Positions 17,235 to 25,598 of a stretch of 64,000 nt of DNA are shown piece after piece (the first letter of the stretch is position 1; each line of letters starts with the position of its first letter). Under the pieces are notes generated by a model. That model had not been told where the DNA came from. It ran no database searches and saw nothing but the letters and a program-made list of their open reading frames with translations. The stretch spans positions 1 to 64,000 of the forward strand of contig NZ_JAGGQG010000012.1 of the NCBI RefSeq assembly GCF_018613415.1, read 5' to 3'. The translations under genes were made by a program, and so were the position numbers. The DNA is from Bacillus sp. ISL-18. GTDB lineage: Bacteria; Bacillota; Bacilli; Bacillales; Cytobacillaceae.

Positions 17235-20200
17235 TTGAAAAAAATGGGGAAAGTGATGGTCCTTTCTACCGGTTTGCTGCTGGGAAGCGGTGCAGTTATC
17301 CCTTATGCATCCAACAGTTTGGGTCACGTTTATGCTGACACGATTAGTAAAACCTCTTACCAAACGACTGCAAATCTAAATGTCCGTATAGGAGCAGGAA
17401 CGAACTATAAAACTATTATTACCATCCCTAAAGGGAAAATTATTACATCCGCAGAGAGAAAAGGTGCGTGGTATAAAGTATCCTATACCTATCCGGTCAA
17501 AGGAAAAAATGTTAGTATAACTGGCTGGGTAACGGGGAGTTTCCTAAAGGAATACTATATTTATAACAATACAGGCGGGACTTATTATTTTACTAATAAA
17601 ACTAGTAGTCTATATCCTACACCAGATAAAAAGAATAAAGCAGTAGCTACTCTTGCAGCAGGAAACGGCTTAGTATCTACTCAAAAAGTGGTCAACAGCA
17701 TTGGACAAACCTGGTATCGGGTCTCCTATAACGGAAAAACCTTGTATGTGATCAGCAGTGATGTTTCAGCAGGCCCTGTAAAATCCTTTACAAAAGCCAA
17801 TTATCAACTTACAAAGAATTCTTATTTATATTCCTCTTATGGAACTAGTTATCCCAAATTGATGGGGATTCCTAAAGATACCCTGATCTCCTCTGTAAAG
17901 ACTGTTGGGAGTTGGTATCAAGTAACCTATCAAGGAAAAACAGGATACATTCAAGGAACGGACCTTAAATCGGTTACGCAAACTCCTGTGAATCCAGTGG
18001 TACCGACAACTGTAGTAAAAACGTCTTACCAAACGACTGCAAATTTAAATCTGCGTTCAGGGGCAGGAACAAGTTTTAAATCGATTATGACGATTCCTAT
18101 CGGCAAAATTGTTACTTCTTCACAGAAAAGTGGGGCTTGGTACAAAGTATCCTATACGTATACGAGCAAAGGAAAAAATGTTACCGCAACCGGTTGGGTA
18201 AGCGGAGAATTTTTAAAGGAATACTATAGTTATAGCAATACAACTGAAACCTATTATTTTACCAATAAAACGGTGAGCTTATATTCTACACCAGATAGTA
18301 AGAATAAAGCAGTATCCACTCTTGCAGCAGGAAACGGCCTCGTATCTACTCAAAAAGTGGTCAACAGCATTGGACAAACTTGGTATCGGGTCTCCTATAA
18401 GGGGAAGACCTTGTATGTAATCAGCAGTGATGTTTCAGCAGGCCCTGTAAAATCCTTTGCAAAAGCCAATTATCAACTTACAAGGAATTCTTATTTATAT
18501 TCCTCTTATGGAACTAGTTATCCCAAATTGGTGGGGATTCCTAAAGATACCCTGATCTCCTCTGTAAAGACTGTTGGGAGTTGGTATCAAGTAACCTATC
18601 AAGGAAAAACAGGATACATTCCAGGAACGGACCTTAAATCGGTTACGCAAACTCCTGTGAATCCAGTGAAACCAGTGGTACCAGTAGTACCGACAACTGT
18701 AGTAAAAACGTCTTACCAAACGACTGCAAATTTAAATCTGCGTTCAGGGGCAGGAACAAGTTATAAATCGATTATGACGGTTCCGACCGGCAAAATTGTT
18801 ACTTCTTCAGAGAAAAGTGGCTCTTGGTACAAAGTATCCTATACGTATACGAGCAATGGAAAAAATGTTACCGCAACCGGTTGGGTAAGCGGAGAATTTT
18901 TAAAGGAATACTATAGTTATAGCAATACAACTGAAACCTATTATTTTACCAATAAAACGGTGAGCTTATATCCTACTCCTGATAGTAAGAATCAAGCAGT
19001 ATCTACTCTTGCAGCAGGAAACGGTCTTTTATCGACACAAAAAGTTGTCAACAGCGTCGGACAAACCTATTATCGGGTTTCTTATAATGGAAAGACCTTG
19101 TATGTGATCAGTAGTGATGTAACAGCCGCTTCAGTTAAATCTTTTGCAAAAGCCGATTATCAGACAAATAAAGATTCTTATTTGTACTCATCCTATGGAA
19201 CTAGTTTTGGAGTATTAATGAATCTTCCTAAAGATACGATTCTCTCCTCTGCAAAGACGATTGGCAGTTGGTATGAAGTGACGTATCAAGGGAAAACAGG
19301 ATATGTTCCGGGTACCGATCTCCAATCGCCTCCGAAAAACACGGAAAATCCGTTAGTATTAACGGAAAAAACGTACTTAGTGACAGACGATTTAAGATTA
19401 AGACAAGCAGATAACACTTCAGCAGCGGTTCTTACTGTTATTCCTAATGGATCGACAGTAACATCTGCAGAGCAAACAAGTAATGGCTGGTTTAAAGTTA
19501 CGTATAACGGCAATACAGGGTATGTCTCCGGTACTTACTTAAAAGAATACCAAAAAGAAGATAATTATAAATTTATTGATTTGCGGACGGCTTCTCCTGT
19601 AACCGCCAGTCAAATTAATGCATACATCGCTGCGAATGTAAACGGCCGTCCAAGTGTGTTGTTGAATAAAGGCCAAGCCTTTATCGATGCAGGAAAGACG
19701 TATGGGGTAAACGCCCTATACTTGGCAGCACATGCCATCCACGAAAGTGGCTTTGGAACCTCCAATATTTCTTTAGGTAAATTGAACCTATTTGGCTATG
19801 GAGCTTTTGATATCACTCCTTTTGTAGGAGCCTATCGTTTTTCAACCATTGATGACTGTATCAATTATATTGCTCAAAAAATAAAATCAGATTATTTAAA
19901 TCCTGAAGGTACACATTTTGAGGGTGCTTTCCTTGGCTACCGGACGAATGGAACAAACGGGACTCGAGATGCAAGCAAAAGTATCGGTATGAATTATTGG
20001 TATGCGTCCGATCCAAATTGGGCGAATGCCATTGCCCAGCACATGCAAAAGATTTTACCGTTTGATAAAAATTATTATGCCAATGCCGCCATTAACACCA
20101 CGATTCCGGCTGTTCCTGGTATTCCGGCAGGAAGCGATCAATTTCCTGCTAACATCCAAGCGGCAGCGAAAGTTGATATCATTGCGAATACAAATACGAT

Positions 20201-20558
20201 TAAAGCAGGATCAACGTTTGTTCTTCTTGAGAAGTCCAATGATTATAAGTTAAAGGTACAATTTAATGATACGGTCAATTGGACAAACAGGATTGACTTT
20301 TCTAGCTATAAAAAATCGTTCACTGTCCTGAATTTAGGAAGAGTTTCAGGCGCCAGCAGCGTAAATGTTCGCTCTACACCAGAAGTTACGGCCGATAATC
20401 TTATTGGAAGTTTAACTTTAAATAGTTATGTGGAACTGGTTTTGGATGAGAATCAAAAGGTGATAATGGACCCATCTCTAAAGTGGTATAAAATCAAATT
20501 GCCAAATGGAAATGACGGCTGGATGAGTTCACAGTATATTGTGAAAGAGCTTCAGTAA
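17235..20558 (+). CDS. Secreted SH3-repeat N-acetylglucosaminidase (1107 aa)
   Basis: The TTG at 17235 lies 8 bases after TAGGAG and gives a signal peptide (KKMGKVMVLSTGLLLGSGAV ... VYADT). Three long tandem repeats of about 223-229 residues follow (from residues ~40, ~263 and ~492), each with bacterial SH3 modules (TANLNLRSGAGTS, GWVSGEFLKEYY, GKTGYIPGTDL). A further SH3 module is at about 712-775. The glucosaminidase domain is near 790-960, with YLAAHAIHESGFGTS containing the catalytic Glu, then FGYGAFD and YWYASDPNWAN. A last SH3 module (NVRSTPE) ends the protein. The domain resembles LytD/LytG-type enzymes that cut the glycan strand. SH3 modules bind wall peptides. It acts in wall turnover and lies upstream of the wall polysaccharide locus. 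Confidence 0.92.
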   Translation: MKKMGKVMVLSTGLLLGSGAVIPYASNSLGHVYADTISKTSYQTTANLNVRIGAGTNYKTIITIPKGKIITSAERKGAWYKVSYTYPVKGKNVSITGWVTGSFLKEYYIYNNTGGTYYFTNKTSSLYPTPDKKNKAVATLAAGNGLVSTQKVVNSIGQTWYRVSYNGKTLYVISSDVSAGPVKSFTKANYQLTKNSYLYSSYGTSYPKLMGIPKDTLISSVKTVGSWYQVTYQGKTGYIQGTDLKSVTQTPVNPVVPTTVVKTSYQTTANLNLRSGAGTSFKSIMTIPIGKIVTSSQKSGAWYKVSYTYTSKGKNVTATGWVSGEFLKEYYSYSNTTETYYFTNKTVSLYSTPDSKNKAVSTLAAGNGLVSTQKVVNSIGQTWYRVSYKGKTLYVISSDVSAGPVKSFAKANYQLTRNSYLYSSYGTSYPKLVGIPKDTLISSVKTVGSWYQVTYQGKTGYIPGTDLKSVTQTPVNPVKPVVPVVPTTVVKTSYQTTANLNLRSGAGTSYKSIMTVPTGKIVTSSEKSGSWYKVSYTYTSNGKNVTATGWVSGEFLKEYYSYSNTTETYYFTNKTVSLYPTPDSKNQAVSTLAAGNGLLSTQKVVNSVGQTYYRVSYNGKTLYVISSDVTAASVKSFAKADYQTNKDSYLYSSYGTSFGVLMNLPKDTILSSAKTIGSWYEVTYQGKTGYVPGTDLQSPPKNTENPLVLTEKTYLVTDDLRLRQADNTSAAVLTVIPNGSTVTSAEQTSNGWFKVTYNGNTGYVSGTYLKEYQKEDNYKFIDLRTASPVTASQINAYIAANVNGRPSVLLNKGQAFIDAGKTYGVNALYLAAHAIHESGFGTSNISLGKLNLFGYGAFDITPFVGAYRFSTIDDCINYIAQKIKSDYLNPEGTHFEGAFLGYRTNGTNGTRDASKSIGMNYWYASDPNWANAIAQHMQKILPFDKNYYANAAINTTIPAVPGIPAGSDQFPANIQAAAKVDIIANTNTIKAGSTFVLLEKSNDYKLKVQFNDTVNWTNRIDFSSYKKSFTVLNLGRVSGASSVNVRSTPEVTADNLIGSLTLNSYVELVLDENQKVIMDPSLKWYKIKLPNGNDGWMSSQYIVKELQ
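17352..19390 (+). repeat. Three tandem ~670-690 bp coding repeats
   Basis: Units begin near 17352, 18021 and 18708. The second and third are almost identical at DNA level over long stretches, and the linkers between them differ in number of Pro-Val codons. This points to recent duplication or gene conversion inside the gene. Confidence 0.85.
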
Positions 20559-20580
20559 TTTTCTTTTTGAATTGCATGAG

Positions 20581-20626
20581 AGTGCCATTTACTTAGCAGA
20601 CTGCAAAGTAAATGGCACTTTTTTAT
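20581..20626 (+). terminator. Terminator after the glucosaminidase gene
   Basis: A 14-bp stem (AGTGCCATTTACTT with AAGTAAATGGCACT) around a 10-base loop is followed by TTTTTT. Confidence 0.92.
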
Positions 20627-20798
20627 TGTTCAACTCCGAATATATTTCACTAGAATGACTAGATTTTACTGGCTGAAAATTGGTATTATTGATGTCGGTA
20701 AAGGATTGTGTCGAAATTTGCTCTTTTATCGTCATATTACTTAAAATGGAGGGTAGAGTGACTGTTTACTTTTCCCTAGGATAGGAGCGAAACTACAA

Positions 20799-22265
20799 TT
20801 GGAATCTGAACGAAAAAATAACTTTTTTAAAGGAACACTATATGTTTTTATCATTAAATTAGTAGGGGCAGGATTAGCATTTTTAACCCAAGTGATCTTG
20901 AGTAAATCATTAGGGATTGAATCCTATGGTTCCCTGAGTATATTTTTATCATTAGCGAATATATTAATGGTTTTACCTGTGATTGGAATGGATACAGGGA
21001 TCATTCGCAGTGTTGCAGGTACGGATGAAAAAAGCCAGCGCAAATGGTTTCTCACGATTTCTTTAAAAATAACAAGCTTATTATTAGTCCTAGTTTTATT
21101 GGTAGTGTGGGTAGCGAAAAAAAATATATTTGCGTCGTTTAAGTTAGATCCAGAGTTAGGGATTTATTTATTGGTTTATGTGATTTTTTTAACGTATGCC
21201 AAAATTTTGGATGGTTTTTTTCAGGGAGAGAAAAAAACAGTTTTGGCGAATATCTTTTCCCCGTTTTTAAATAATGTGCTCAAATTCATTTTACTAGCTG
21301 CTCTGTTTACCATTACACACAGTCTAAAGGCAGCGGTTATCGTCATGTTAGCAGTTGAAATGGTGTTAGTGGTGATCCGGTTTATTTATATTGCCAAGGA
21401 CTATTTAAAGGTCCATTCTAAGCCTAAGGGTCAGGTGAAAGAATATGTTAACTATTCAATCCCATTATTTTTTGTTGCTTCGATCTCGATTGTCCTTATT
21501 TCCCTAGATAAATTTGTCTTAAGTTATTTAACGGGGAATTTTGAGGTAGGGATTTTACGGATTTTTGAAAACTATTCAGCCATATTGGGATTGTTTGTGG
21601 CACCTTTTGTTACAATGTGGCCAATCATGTCTGAATACTATAAGAAAAATAAAATGAGTGAATTAAGTGAGCTATTTAAGCAATCTACGTTAGTGATTGC
21701 GGCGTTAGTATTACCTGCCTGGGTGACGTTGACGGTTTGTACAGAAGAGATGCTCAGCATATTTGGAGTGAAAGCCTCACAGGTAGAGAACATTAAGTTA
21801 ATTATGTTTTTGTTTTTCCTTGGAACCGTATATGATGCAATCATTGGCCCGGCGGGAGCCCTGCTAAGCATGACAAAGTATTCAAAAACAAACTTGCTGA
21901 ATAATCTATTGTTATTTGTTTTGAACCTCGGGCTAAGTATCATTTTGATTTCTAAAATTGGTCTGCTTGGCTCTGCTATTTCTTTTTCGGTCTCTAAAGT
22001 ATTTATTAATACACTTAACGTCGTTCAAAATAAAAGGCTGTTTAATTTATTTCCCTATGGAAAACTGCATTTCCTTTTAATTGGTGCGGGGATTCCCATT
22101 TATTATGTTGGTACTCTAGCAAAAGAAATAATCCATTCAGGAACGATTATTAACTTAATCGCTGTAGGTGTCATATCCTACTTATTATATTTAGGATTAT
22201 TTCTCTTATTGAACAGAGAAAGTGCCAAAAAATTATTTCTCCAGTTCAAAAAGAAAAACGCTTAG
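20799..22265 (+). CDS. Polysaccharide flippase, Wzx/MATE-like (488 aa)
   Basis: Oligosaccharide flippase family. The protein is almost wholly hydrophobic with 12-14 predicted membrane helices, and the start FFKGTLYVFIIKLVGAGLAF and LSKSLGIESYGSLSIFLSLA is typical of Wzx proteins. It should move an undecaprenyl-linked repeat unit to the outer face of the membrane. The start is TTG, 11 bases after AGGAG. It opens the wall polysaccharide locus and pairs functionally with the polymerase-like gene at 27362. The sugar it moves is unknown; rhamnose is likely given rmlACBD downstream. Confidence 0.9.
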   Translation: MESERKNNFFKGTLYVFIIKLVGAGLAFLTQVILSKSLGIESYGSLSIFLSLANILMVLPVIGMDTGIIRSVAGTDEKSQRKWFLTISLKITSLLLVLVLLVVWVAKKNIFASFKLDPELGIYLLVYVIFLTYAKILDGFFQGEKKTVLANIFSPFLNNVLKFILLAALFTITHSLKAAVIVMLAVEMVLVVIRFIYIAKDYLKVHSKPKGQVKEYVNYSIPLFFVASISIVLISLDKFVLSYLTGNFEVGILRIFENYSAILGLFVAPFVTMWPIMSEYYKKNKMSELSELFKQSTLVIAALVLPAWVTLTVCTEEMLSIFGVKASQVENIKLIMFLFFLGTVYDAIIGPAGALLSMTKYSKTNLLNNLLLFVLNLGLSIILISKIGLLGSAISFSVSKVFINTLNVVQNKRLFNLFPYGKLHFLLIGAGIPIYYVGTLAKEIIHSGTIINLIAVGVISYLLYLGLFLLLNRESAKKLFLQFKKKNA

Positions 22266-22310
22266 AGAGATAAATCGAACTTCAGACCATTCGACTTTGT
22301 TCTTCATCAT

Positions 22311-22340
22311 TTGTTGAAAATACCATATTTATGATAAAAT
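22311..22340 (+). promoter_or_regulatory. Candidate sigma-A promoter for tagD
   Basis: TTGTTG (22311-22316) and TAAAAT (22335-22340) are separated by 18 bases, about 100 bases before the tagD start. Confidence 0.5.
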
Positions 22341-22436
22341 TCTTGAATAGTGAACAAGTATTGGTTTAGTATTGTGTAGGTAAACTAAAATCAATGCTTT
22401 GAAAAAAATCTTACTAAAAATATAAGAGGGTAAAAA

Positions 22437-22826
22437 ATGCGAAAAGTAATTACTTACGGTACGTTTGATTTATTACATTACGGTCATATAAACCTTTTAA
22501 GACGAGCTAAATCATTAGGCGATTATTTAATCGTGGCACTTTCTACAGATGATTTTAATGAAATAAAAGGGAAGAAATCTTATTTTTCATACGAGCAAAG
22601 AAAATTACTGTTAGACGCAATTGTCTACGTGGATGAAGTCATTCCAGAAAGAACGTGGGAACAGAAAAAAGAGGATGTCATCAATCACGATGTCCATACT
22701 TTTGTCATCGGGGATGATTGGAAGGGGAAATTTGATTTCCTTTCTGAATACTGTGAAGTGGTTTACCTGCCTAGAACGGAAGGTATTTCGACTACGAAGG
22801 TTAAAACAGATTTAAATAAACAATAG
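22437..22826 (+). CDS. tagD: Glycerol-3-phosphate cytidylyltransferase
   Basis: Makes CDP-glycerol from CTP and glycerol-3-phosphate for teichoic acid synthesis. The 129-residue length equals that of B. subtilis TagD. The nucleotidyltransferase motif GTFDLLHYGHINLL gives the HxGH signature (HYGH), and RTEGISTTK near the C-terminus is the second signature, ISTTK. VIGDDWKGKFDF matches the substrate loop. It is cytosolic. The gene is followed after 65 bp by a CDP-glycerol transferase gene, which uses its product. Confidence 0.96.
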   Translation: MRKVITYGTFDLLHYGHINLLRRAKSLGDYLIVALSTDDFNEIKGKKSYFSYEQRKLLLDAIVYVDEVIPERTWEQKKEDVINHDVHTFVIGDDWKGKFDFLSEYCEVVYLPRTEGISTTKVKTDLNKQ

Positions 22827-22891
22827 TAAAATACTTTCTTCTTATTTATAGATGCATATAAGAGTTGTTTTCAAAATTTGGGGGACTTCTA

Positions 22892-24097
22892 ATGAAAGAC
22901 TTAAAAAATAAAGTAAAGCAGTTCATTAATTTTTTCTTCTATCTCATCAGCTGTCTGGTTATAAAGAAGAAAAATCGAATTGTCTTTGGAGCTTGGTTAG
23001 GTGACAGGTTTGGTGATAATCCCCGGTTTCTGTTTGAATGGCTTGCAGAGAAACATCCAAATGAATTTGAATTAATTTGGATTGGCAAGCCACATATATA
23101 TGATCAAATAAAAAAGATCGATAACATTACATTCTATAAAAAAAATTCACTGCAGGGACTTTTCAAGTCGATGACAGCTAAGTATGCTTTCTTTTCCCAT
23201 TCCCATCATGATATTTCCAATTTAAATGTTTTCGGAAATTGCATAACCGTCCAGCTTTGGCATGGAGTCCCTTTAAAACGAATTGGGGACGACTCAATTG
23301 GCTATGAAAGCTCGAATGATTTCTTTAGTAACTTTAATAGAAATAAAATGACTAATTATCGTTTTTATATCTCATCTTCTCAAGAAAATTCAAATAAGCT
23401 GTTAACTGCTTTTCGACAATTTAGTATAACGGCAGATAAAATTCTTTCAATTGGACAGCCTCGAAACGATTTTTTAATCAATCAAAAGGATTTTACGTCA
23501 ACGTATAAAAAGAAACTTTATGACCTTTTTCCTGAAATAAAGGATAAAAAAATTATTACCTATATGCCGACTTTTCGTGATAAAACGGCGAACAACTTTT
23601 CATTTAAATTATTAACAGGAAAAGAGCAAGAAAAGTTGATAGAAGTGCTTACTAAACATAATGCGGTGATCTTAGAGAAAAACCATTATGCAGAAACAGG
23701 GTCTTCTCGGGCCACTTTAGCTCCATCGCCATTTATAAAATCTCTTACGGATGTTCCGTTTGACTCGCAAGAACTGCTTCTTGCTTCTGACATGCTGATT
23801 ACAGACTATTCGAGCTGCTATTTTGACTTTTTATTACTTGATCGACCCATTATTCATTACGCCTACGACTATCAATCATATGGCAGTATTGATAGAGGTT
23901 TTTATTATGACTTAGAAGATGTTTCTGGAGGATCCATTGTTAAAACAGAGGACAAGCTCCTCGAGTCGATCGATAAAAATCTAACTGAACCTAATTTATA
24001 CAAGAGTAATCGTGACAGTACTATAGCTTTTCTGTTAAATAATGAAAAGGGAATTAGTAGTGAGGAAATTTATCAGCGTATTTTACTTTTGCAGTAA
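22892..24097 (+). CDS. CDP-glycerol glycerophosphotransferase family protein (401 aa)
   Basis: TagB/TagF-family transferase adding glycerol phosphate (or ribitol phosphate) units to a teichoic-type polymer. Diagnostic segments are VQLWHGVPLKRIG (the catalytic His region), YMPTFRDK, LASDMLITDYSSCYFDF and RPIIHYAYDY. The N-terminus has a short hydrophobic or amphipathic stretch suited to membrane-surface binding. The ATG at 22892 follows GGGGGA; the upstream frame extension lacks a site. At about 400 residues it is nearer to TagB or a single-domain TagF than to the long TagF polymerase (about 750), so it may add a primer or a side branch. It lies beside tagD. Confidence 0.88.
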   Translation: MKDLKNKVKQFINFFFYLISCLVIKKKNRIVFGAWLGDRFGDNPRFLFEWLAEKHPNEFELIWIGKPHIYDQIKKIDNITFYKKNSLQGLFKSMTAKYAFFSHSHHDISNLNVFGNCITVQLWHGVPLKRIGDDSIGYESSNDFFSNFNRNKMTNYRFYISSSQENSNKLLTAFRQFSITADKILSIGQPRNDFLINQKDFTSTYKKKLYDLFPEIKDKKIITYMPTFRDKTANNFSFKLLTGKEQEKLIEVLTKHNAVILEKNHYAETGSSRATLAPSPFIKSLTDVPFDSQELLLASDMLITDYSSCYFDFLLLDRPIIHYAYDYQSYGSIDRGFYYDLEDVSGGSIVKTEDKLLESIDKNLTEPNLYKSNRDSTIAFLLNNEKGISSEEIYQRILLLQ

Positions 24098-24116
24098 AAC
24101 TGAATATAATCTTCTA

Positions 24117-24169
24117 ACTCGGTGGTGAGAAGCCTGTTCTCTACAGGTCTCTCACCACCGAGTTTTTTT
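24117..24169 (+). terminator. Terminator after the CDP-glycerol transferase gene
   Basis: ACTCGGTGGTGAGA pairs with TCTCACCACCGAGT, followed by TTTTTTT. There is an inner inverted repeat, CCTGT/ACAGG. Confidence 0.92.
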
Positions 24170-24270
24170 ATGGTGGTAGATACCATATGAGGTTAAAACC
24201 ATAAATGGTAGAATTAATGAACAAACTCCTAACAAAAACATGAAAATATGATTAATTATTTTTATATGAA

Positions 24271-24298
24271 TTACAAACTCTTCAAAAAATTATATAAT
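24271..24298 (+). promoter_or_regulatory. Candidate sigma-A promoter for the LCP gene
   Basis: TTACAA (24271-24276), a 16-base spacer and a perfect TATAAT (24293-24298) lie just upstream of the LCP start and after a terminator. Confidence 0.65.
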
Positions 24299-24336
24299 GG
24301 ATTTTGGCAGATCAACTACTGAAAAGGATGGAAATA

Positions 24337-25302
24337 ATGAATAGACAAATCCACAGAAAAAAGAAAAAAAAGTTTAAAGTAAGGAAAGTTCTTTATTGGA
24401 TTTTTGCACTTTTAATAGGGCTTTCAGGATATATATATTATCAGTACTCACAAGGGATTAAACAAGCTCAGGGTAAATCTATTTCCAATGAAACAGCAAA
24501 ACAAGAGTTTAATGGATCAAAAAGAGGAAATATGGATAAAGTGAATATTCTTTTGCTGGGGATTGACACCAGAGGAGAGGAAAAGTCACGTACGGATACG
24601 ATCATGATTGCGCAATATGATCCTAAAAAACAAACGGCAAAAATCATCTCTCTAATGCGGGACATATATGTTGATATTCCCGATCATAAAAACTATAAGC
24701 TAAATACGGCTTACTTTCTTGGTGGACCAGAGCTGCTAAGACAAACCATTGAGCAAAACTTTGGTATCGATATTCATTATTATGCAGTAGTTGATTTTAA
24801 AGGCTTCGAATCAGTGGTAGATACGTTAGCGCCAAATGGAATTGAGATGAATGTTCAAAAGAGAATGTCCAAAAATATTGGAGTGGTTTTACACCCAGGC
24901 TTACAATATTTAAATGGGAAAGAATTACTTGGATACGCCCGTTTTAGATATGATGCTCAAGGTGACTTTGGCCGGGTTGAACGTCAACAAGAAGTATTGA
25001 ATTCCCTAAAGGATCGAATTATAAGTGTCAATGGTGTAACGAAATTACCAAAACTAGTCGGGACGATTCAGCCATATATTGATACCAATTTAGAGGGTGT
25101 TGATCGCTTAGCGATATTAAAGGACTTTTTCCTAAATCCTCCAGGTAAAATTGAATCATTACGTATTCCAGTCGATAACTCCTATACAACGGCAAATTAT
25201 GATGGGGTGGGCTCCGTTCTTGACATCGATTTTGACAAAAATAAACAAGCTATCGATGAATTTCTTAATGGAACAGAAAGTCAGACCAGTTTAGATAAAT
25301 AA
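24337..25302 (+). CDS. LytR-CpsA-Psr (LCP) family wall polymer ligase (321 aa)
   Basis: LCP proteins transfer undecaprenyl-linked teichoic acids or polysaccharides to peptidoglycan. The basic N-terminus (RQIHRKKKKKFKVRK) is followed by one membrane helix (VLYWIFALLIGLSGYIYY), then the LCP domain: VNILLLGIDTRGEEKSRTDTIM with the conserved Arg and Asp, SLMRDIYVDIP, KLNTAYFLGG and YARFRYDAQGDFGRVERQQ. The active site faces outside. I chose the ATG at 24337 because it follows AAAAGGATGG; ATG 24328 and TTG 24304 are in-frame alternatives. It is flanked by terminators and has its own promoter, so it is a single-gene unit inside the wall polymer locus. Confidence 0.93.
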   Translation: MNRQIHRKKKKKFKVRKVLYWIFALLIGLSGYIYYQYSQGIKQAQGKSISNETAKQEFNGSKRGNMDKVNILLLGIDTRGEEKSRTDTIMIAQYDPKKQTAKIISLMRDIYVDIPDHKNYKLNTAYFLGGPELLRQTIEQNFGIDIHYYAVVDFKGFESVVDTLAPNGIEMNVQKRMSKNIGVVLHPGLQYLNGKELLGYARFRYDAQGDFGRVERQQEVLNSLKDRIISVNGVTKLPKLVGTIQPYIDTNLEGVDRLAILKDFFLNPPGKIESLRIPVDNSYTTANYDGVGSVLDIDFDKNKQAIDEFLNGTESQTSLDK

Positions 25303-25327
25303 GATTTACTAAACGTATAAAACGCTA

Positions 25328-25379
25328 GACTACTATCTTATAGACTATAAAAATAGTCTATGAGGAGTAGTCCTTTTTA
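25328..25379 (+). terminator. Terminator after the LCP gene
   Basis: A long stem, GACTACT...TAGACTAT paired with ATAGTCTA...GAGTAGTC, followed by CTTTTT. Confidence 0.88.
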
Positions 25380-25405
25380 TGGAAAGATTTATAGTGAGTA
25401 GAATC

Positions 25406-25421
25406 TGGTTACATGTAACCA
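25406..25421. promoter_or_regulatory. Perfect 16-bp palindrome upstream of the OppA-like gene
   Basis: TGGTTACATGTAACCA is a perfect inverted repeat in the 296-bp gap between the LCP terminator and the substrate-binding protein gene. It has the form of a repressor or activator operator. The rest of the gap is AT-rich and has a TATAAT close to the gene start. The regulator is unknown. Confidence 0.45.
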
Positions 25422-25598
25422 AATTCAAGTTAAAAGTTGAAGTAAATGAGTAGGTTATGTATATTAGTACATGTCATGTTTAGGCTTCAGAACGATAAAA
25501 TTCTTGTATAGGTTTGGTACGGCATCTTAAAACTATAAAGGTAAAATGGGGAAAGACTTTATTATAATACTCTAAATAGAGTAATGAGGGGTAATAAG

